From Bacillota bacterium (GTDB lineage Bacteria; Eremiobacterota; SpSt-956; JAKJGF01), in NCBI GenBank assembly GCA_029555925.1, contig JAKPQU010000374.1, forward strand, positions 1-8,109: a stretch of DNA of 8,109 nt, read 5' to 3'. Below are positions 4,840-8,109 of this stretch, in pieces; the stretch's first letter is position 1; every line of letters begins with the position of its first letter. The position numbers and the translations under genes are program-made. The notes below the pieces were generated by a model. That model did not search any database. It was not told where the DNA came from and saw only the letters and a list, made by a program, of their open reading frames with translations.

Positions 4840-5742
4840 ATATACTGCTTTTAGATATTTCACAGGCCAGTTTTACATTTTCTTCCAGCAGTATAAGATT
4901 GGCTCTCTGGCTTTTCCCTGCTGTATTCAGGTTTAATTCCTGTAATAGAAAAGGTGTTAATTTATTTCCTGTAATTCTGTTATCTGTAGCTTTGTTAAGA
5001 GCTTTTCTGTAGGCATCTGAAAATTCCTGTTCTGAAAGACAGTATTCATCTTTTAACGGATTAACTACAAGAATACCTCCCTTTATGGAAAGTTCCTCTT
5101 TTGCCTTCATTATTTTTACTATGTCATTTACTGCAGAAGCATTTATAGTGACCGGATATTTGCTTTTACCGAGAAAAAAATGAGGACAGAAGTCAGTTTT
5201 ATATCCTATTACAGGAACACTTGAGTTTCAAGATATTCAAGGGTAAGTTTTAAATCTATAATTGATTTCGGCCCTGCCGATACTACCACTGTATCGGTCT
5301 GAGACAGTTCCTGGAGATCTGCCGAAATATCAAGGCTATGTTCTCCTCCTGTATGGACTCCGCCTATACCGCCTGTGGCAAATATTTTAATACCTGCTTT
5401 TGCTGCAATAAAACTTGTAGCTGCAACAGTTGTCCCTCCGGAACCTTCCTGTGCTACTACCAGTGGTATATCTCTTTTGCTTATTTTGAAAAGCCCCTGT
5501 TCTGTAGCAAGTTTTTCTATATCACGTCTGTTCAGTCCCACTTTTATCTTACCATTTATAATAGCTATTGTAGCAGGAGTAACACCGAGACTTTCTGCCA
5601 GGTCTTCAAGTATTTCTGCCACTTCCAGATTTACCGGAAAGGGAAGACCCTGGGCAATTACGCTTGATTCCAGTGCAATTACAGGTTTTTTATTATCCAG
5701 AGCCTCTCTGACTTTATCTGAATATACTATATGAGAAGACAT
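4838..5742 (-). pseudogene. psuG: Pseudouridine-5'-phosphate glycosidase, frameshifted
   Basis: PsuG cleaves pseudouridine 5'-phosphate to uracil and ribose 5-phosphate in the cytoplasm. The frame starts at ATG 5742-5740 with SD GGGAGG (5756-5751) and runs 177 codons to a premature TAA at 5211-5209. It carries PVIALESSVIAQGLPFP (E25), the glycine-rich ATGGIGGVH (122-130), ISADLQEL (D142) and SAGPKSIIDL (K159), matching from memory the catalytic and metal-binding positions of Escherichia coli PsuG. After ETQ the family continues in another frame (VPVIGYKTDF, later GGILVVNP, TPFLLQEL, QRANLILL with the conserved Asn) to TAA 4840-4838. A Gly codon GGT appears to have lost one G at 5219-5220. Restored length is 301 aa, normal for PsuG. 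The stretch 4838-5110 alone could be read as a 90-aa fragment from an internal ATG. A sequencing error is as likely as a real lesion. Confidence 0.9.
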
Positions 5743-5757
5743 AAATTTTACCTCCCT

Positions 5758-6732
5758 TTAAACAAGAGTTTTTCTCAGAAGCATTCTGCTTTCAAGCTCT
5801 CTGTATATAGCTTCAAGTCTGGCAGGAGTTAATTCAGGGCTTACTGCCTCCCTTGACGAAAGGGTAATAGTGGCAGTTGCGACACCAGAAGCAATTGCAG
5901 AAGCTTCTGACTGTCCTTTCATAAGCCCGTATATGAGTCCTCCTACCAGAGCGTCTCCCGCACCTATTGCATCTACTACCAGTGTTGCCACAGATGGTAT
6001 GAAACCTTTCTGATTGGCAGTCGCAAGATAGACCCCTTCCGGCCCAAGGGTTATTACTACCATTTTTACTCCTTTCTGGAGTAAAATTTCTCCTGCATGT
6101 CTTACTCCTTCCATATCATCAATAGATATATCTACAAGCATTTCCGCTTCATCTTTGTTAGGAGTTATAATATCTATTTTATCGAGTAAATCCTTTACAT
6201 ATTCGCTTTTACTTACAGATACAGGTTCCACGCAGAGAGGAATTTCGTATTTCTGACACATGTCAATCACGGCTTCGATGGTTTTTCTCGGTGTACTTAC
6301 ATCTATTACTACAATAGCAGCTTCCTGAAATAAATTTTCTTTTGATTTTATATATTCAGGTGTTATGAGGTCCAGTATGACCATATCAGAAATTGCTGTT
6401 TCCAGGTCACTTTTTTTATTTAACACTGCCATAAATATACTTGAACGATGCTCTTTAGAAGATATAACTTCTGACATGTTGACTCCACTATCTTCAGTAC
6501 GTTTTCTTATGAGTGTGCCATATTCATCTTCTCCTATAGCTGTCAGAAGAGTTGTATTTACCTGTAATCTTCCGAGATTTTCTGCAATATTTCTTGCCAC
6601 TCCTCCCACACTTAGTTCTATTGTGCCTGGATTTGATGTGTGAGGTATGAGAACCCCTCTGGAGCGACCTTTGATATCCACATTTGAACCGCCTATTATG
6701 AGTACTGTTTTTTTATCCGGTTTTACAAACAT
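5758..6732 (-). CDS. psuK: Pseudouridine kinase (PfkB family)
   Basis: A 324-aa PfkB-family sugar/nucleoside kinase that would phosphorylate pseudouridine to pseudouridine 5'-phosphate using ATP. The N-terminal motif VLIIGGSNVDIKG (10-22) with IPHTSNPGTIELSVGGVARNIA (29-50) is typical of PsuK; G43, G44 and N48 form the substrate-binding PfkB motif. ITPNKDEAEML lies mid-protein and TLGPEGVYL at 228-236. DAIGAGDALVGGL holds the GAGD anion hole, with D260 as catalytic base. The start at ATG 6732-6730 has SD GAGAGGGG (6748-6741). The length is close to Escherichia coli PsuK. The psuG ATG lies 15 nt after its stop, and the psuG SD begins 1 nt after it, so the two form an operon. The adjacent psuG supports this over ribokinase or adenosine kinase. 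Confidence 0.88.
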   Translation of the reverse strand: MFVKPDKKTVLIIGGSNVDIKGRSRGVLIPHTSNPGTIELSVGGVARNIAENLGRLQVNTTLLTAIGEDEYGTLIRKRTEDSGVNMSEVISSKEHRSSIFMAVLNKKSDLETAISDMVILDLITPEYIKSKENLFQEAAIVVIDVSTPRKTIEAVIDMCQKYEIPLCVEPVSVSKSEYVKDLLDKIDIITPNKDEAEMLVDISIDDMEGVRHAGEILLQKGVKMVVITLGPEGVYLATANQKGFIPSVATLVVDAIGAGDALVGGLIYGLMKGQSEASAIASGVATATITLSSREAVSPELTPARLEAIYRELESRMLLRKTLV

Positions 6733-6772
6733 TTATATATTCCCCTCTCTTTTTTATTAATTTATATTGGAA

Positions 6773-6803
6773 GCGTGACGCGTGACGCGTCAGGCGTCAC
6801 GCG
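6773..6803. repeat. GC-rich heptamer palindrome in the psuK leader
   Basis: GCGTGAC, GCGTGAC, GCGTCAG and GCGTCAC follow each other at a 7-bp period. CGCGTGACGC (6779-6788) and GCGTCACGCG (6794-6803) form a perfect 10-bp stem around GTCAG. No T-run follows on the psuK strand, so it is not an ordinary terminator. It is far richer in G+C than its surroundings and belongs to the GTGA/7-bp family. Confidence 0.75.
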
Positions 6804-6849
6804 AGGAACAGATTTTCTTTTCTGGTTGATCCCGAACTCATTCATAATT

Positions 6850-6881
6850 ATTACTTATAAAAAGTAATGTATAACATTATA
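6850..6881 (-). promoter_or_regulatory. Possible psuK promoter -10 with operator-like inverted repeat
   Basis: On the - strand TATAAT (6881-6876) lies about 145 bp before the psuK start. No good -35 is found at 16-18 bp (only TTATTA at 6905-6900). Just downstream, around the predicted start of transcription, ATTACTT (6850-6856) and AAGTAAT (6862-6868) form a perfect 7-bp inverted repeat with a 5-bp centre, a size and position suited to a repressor site. No regulator gene is in view. Confidence 0.35.
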
Positions 6882-6913
6882 GTAAATGGTGAAAAGTGAT
6901 AATAATATCAGTG

Positions 6914-6942
6914 AAACTGAGCACCGATCACCGGTCACTGTT
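6914..6942 (-). repeat. 7-bp-period GTGA array D
   Basis: Read on the - strand from 6940: CAGTGAC, CGGTGAT, CGGTGCT, then a diverged CAGTTTC. GTGA units sit at 6938-6935 and 6931-6928, with GTGC at 6924-6921, all 7 bp apart. The first GTGA contains the TGA stop (6937-6935) of the transglutaminase-like gene. CAGTGACCGGT is identical to part of the array at 3471-3497. Confidence 0.65.
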
Positions 6943-7573
6943 TATCTGGCCTGTAAAGACCTGCTTCATTGACTCCGAGTAAGCCTGCATCATAACTGCG
7001 TTTATCCACGGGTGAAAGTATTTTCACTATCCCTTCAGGCATAATTGGATAATGTCTTGATTTTTCCAGTTTATCTATAACAGGTTCAATACTGCTATCA
7101 TCTGTCATCCAGTTTATTTTATCAAACTGTTGAAGGGATAAAAGACCGGAATAGCCCCTCAGGGTTTTTTCCGCGTCAACATTGTAATAAAATTCAAAAT
7201 AAGAAAGAACCAGTTCTCTGAGTGTTTTAAACACCGGTTCTCTGAACCGTATGCCAACAAAATTGGATTTCGCAACAGCACCCATAAGCCCCTCTTTTTT
7301 ATATATGGCAATAACATGATCATCATCTCTGAACGCAGTCATTTCCATAATAACAGGTGGATAGCCCAGTCTTCTGAGGGCAGCTGCCGCAAAAAATGCT
7401 CCGTCAACACAGTGAGCTTTTCTGTCTCTCAAAACACTTCTGGGAGAGCGGTAAAAATGATCGTCACTGTAAGCAGTACTGTCGATAAATTCCTGTATAA
7501 GATAAGGACTTTTCAGTTTATCGAGTATGAGTAATTCGTCGTCTGTCCATGGATTATTATTTGAACCGGTCAT
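6935..7573 (-). CDS. Transglutaminase-like superfamily protein
   Basis: A 212-aa protein starting at ATG 7573-7571 with an excellent SD (AAGGAGA, 7585-7579, 5-nt spacing). Residues 43-91 carry the core of the transglutaminase/cysteine-protease-like fold: SPRSVLRDRKAHCVDGAFFA, with candidate nucleophile C55 at the start of a helix (GAFFAAAALRRLGYPPV), then RDDDHVIAIY with candidate H86. AKSNFVGIRFREPVF may contain the third polar residue. No signal peptide or membrane segment is seen, so it is probably cytoplasmic. Residues 120-212 match nothing I know. In the superfamily the triad can serve peptide cleavage, amide transfer or be inactive; the reaction here is unknown. The stop codon is formed by a GTGA repeat, and a long repeat hairpin lies just upstream of the SD. 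Confidence 0.75.
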   Translation of the reverse strand: MTGSNNNPWTDDELLILDKLKSPYLIQEFIDSTAYSDDHFYRSPRSVLRDRKAHCVDGAFFAAAALRRLGYPPVIMEMTAFRDDDHVIAIYKKEGLMGAVAKSNFVGIRFREPVFKTLRELVLSYFEFYYNVDAEKTLRGYSGLLSLQQFDKINWMTDDSSIEPVIDKLEKSRHYPIMPEGIVKILSPVDKRSYDAGLLGVNEAGLYRPDKQ

Positions 7574-7589
7574 AGTTGTCTCCTTAAAT

Positions 7590-7673
7590 CGTGATGCGTA
7601 AAACGTGATGCGTAATGCGTATTTTTACCGGGCAATACGCATCACGCATCACGCATCACGCATCACGCATTAA
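7590..7673. repeat. Opposed 7-bp-period GTGA arrays E, hairpin-forming
   Basis: The left arm, 7590-7624, has CGTGATG, CGTAAAA, CGTGATG, CGTAATG and CGTATTT on the + strand. The right arm has GCATCAC four times (7639-7666), flanked by GCAATAC and GCATTAA; this is the same unit on the - strand. Bases 7604-7623 and 7634-7653 pair over 20 bp with one mismatch, which is a G-U pair in RNA of the - strand, around a 10-nt loop. The outermost right-arm unit contains the TGA stop (7665-7663) of the upstream gene. The left arm ends 5 bp before the SD of the downstream gene. Confidence 0.9.
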
Positions 7674-8109
7674 AAATTACCGATGTGAGATAGTCACGGG
7701 CGTTGGCTCTGAAATTCTCTTCCATTAGATTTTTATAATATCTGGCCATATGTCCATGTTCTTCCTTTGGAAAATCACTGTAATGTATGGCCATATTGAT
7801 TATTTTATCAATATTTCTGTCATAAAAATCTATCATTTTATCTTCCAGACCTTTGAAGTTTTCTTCACAGTATTCCTGGAACTTATCAATCTGGAAGTAT
7901 TCTTTATTCATTTCAGCACAGAATTCATACTTCTTTAACTGCGATATCTTCGGGTCATTCAGAATCTTCTGATATCGTTTCTGTTCCATATCAACTCTTA
8001 AATCTACGTCTGTTACGGCACAGAAGGTGCTCCATTTCACGAGTGCACATATGAGCCACGGGAAGTGGGCATGGAGAGAAGTAAAGAAACTGTCAGGACA
8101 TGCATTTGC
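7663..8109 (-). CDS. Unrecognised protein, 5' end beyond the window (partial)
   Basis: The frame is open from the right edge to TGA 7665-7663. A GTG at 8040-8038 or ATG at 7989-7987 (weak AAGAG-like SD) could be starts, but the codons from 8109 to 8041 also read through without a stop (ANACPDSFFTSLHAHFPWLI, then CAL), so the true start may lie outside. The visible part has a short hydrophobic stretch (HFPWLICALV, then KWSTFCAV) followed by a mostly helical charged region: QLKKYEFCAEMNKEYFQ, DRNIDKIINMAIHYSDF, EEHGHMARYYKNLMEENF. The last is rich in His and acidic residues (H-x-H within EEHGHM), which might bind metal, but that is a guess. No family is recognised. The last two codons before the stop (AAT GCG) are already part of the repeat array, so the C-terminus is shaped by the repeat. 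Confidence 0.6.
   Translation of the reverse strand, partial: ANACPDSFFTSLHAHFPWLICALVKWSTFCAVTDVDLRVDMEQKRYQKILNDPKISQLKKYEFCAEMNKEYFQIDKFQEYCEENFKGLEDKMIDFYDRNIDKIINMAIHYSDFPKEEHGHMARYYKNLMEENFRANARDYLTSVIFNA

Noticed and set aside
4838..5110. Separate 90-aa gene downstream of psuG
   Set aside because: Its sequence is the C-terminal third of PsuG, the same frame extends upstream to the frameshift at 5219, and the internal ATG has no good SD.
5205..5225. Programmed ribosomal frameshift in psuG
   Set aside because: There is no slippery heptamer or downstream pseudoknot-like structure at the site, and PsuG is not known to be made by frameshifting. A single-base deletion explains it.
5338..5734. 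Two + strand open frames of 109 and 119 codons
   Set aside because: They lie opposite the psuG coding sequence, lack SD sites, and look like low-quality antisense translations (cysteine-rich or serine/alanine-rich).
7590..7673. CRISPR array
   Set aside because: The units are 7 bp, contiguous and without spacers, in two opposed blocks. No cas genes are present.

Overview
The window is AT-rich (by eye roughly one third G+C) and reads as chromosomal DNA of an uncultured-type, probably Gram-negative bacterium. Many products carry export signals and look periplasmic, most genes have clear Shine-Dalgarno sites, and sigma-70-like promoters are visible. There is no rRNA, transposase, phage or plasmid gene. 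The phylum cannot be fixed from the sequence. The two tRNAs do not encode CCA, and the tRNA-Ile(GAT)/tRNA-Ala(TGC) pair stands alone rather than inside an rRNA operon.

Layout, left to right. (1) 1-170: 3' end of an unrecognised + strand gene, followed by a terminator-like hairpin that ends at the ATG of the next gene. (2) 223-2412, + strand: a tight three-gene operon with an exported protein of about 11 TPRs, a small secreted SdrD_B/Cna_B-like protein and a DUF697-like membrane protein. (3) 2496-2759: promoter, tRNA-Ile, tRNA-Ala and a strong terminator. (4) 2849-4060, + strand: tandem paralogous exported PsbP/DcrB-like proteins, with a possible sigma-54 promoter before the first. (5) 4068-4259, - strand: a doubtful 63-aa ORF. 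(6) 4368-4704, + strand: rpsT (ribosomal protein S20) with a near-consensus promoter. (7) 4721-4838: a long imperfect inverted repeat with T-rich flanks, between convergent genes. (8) 4838-6732, - strand: a pseudouridine catabolism operon, psuK then psuG, in which psuG is broken by a one-base deletion near 5219-5220. (9) 6935-7573, - strand: a transglutaminase-like protein. (10) 7663-8109, - strand: an unrecognised gene whose frame stays open to the window edge.

The most unusual signal is a family of short 7-bp-period repeats with core GTGA at four gene junctions (2407-2455, 3471-3497, 6914-6942, 7590-7673), plus a palindromic GC-rich version at 6773-6803. In three of the four junction arrays the first GTGA unit supplies the TGA stop codon of the preceding gene. 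In the fourth, the TAA stop sits exactly one 7-bp period before the first GTGA. Because 7 is not a multiple of 3, three consecutive units place TGA in all three reading frames. Two arrays also occur as opposed copies that can fold into long hairpins.

Functionally, PsuK and PsuG would together convert pseudouridine to uracil and ribose 5-phosphate, if the psuG frameshift is a sequencing error or is otherwise bypassed. The remaining protein genes are mainly envelope or hypothetical proteins with no clear shared pathway. I see no defence, biosynthetic or mobile system. The repeat family is the best candidate for something undescribed.
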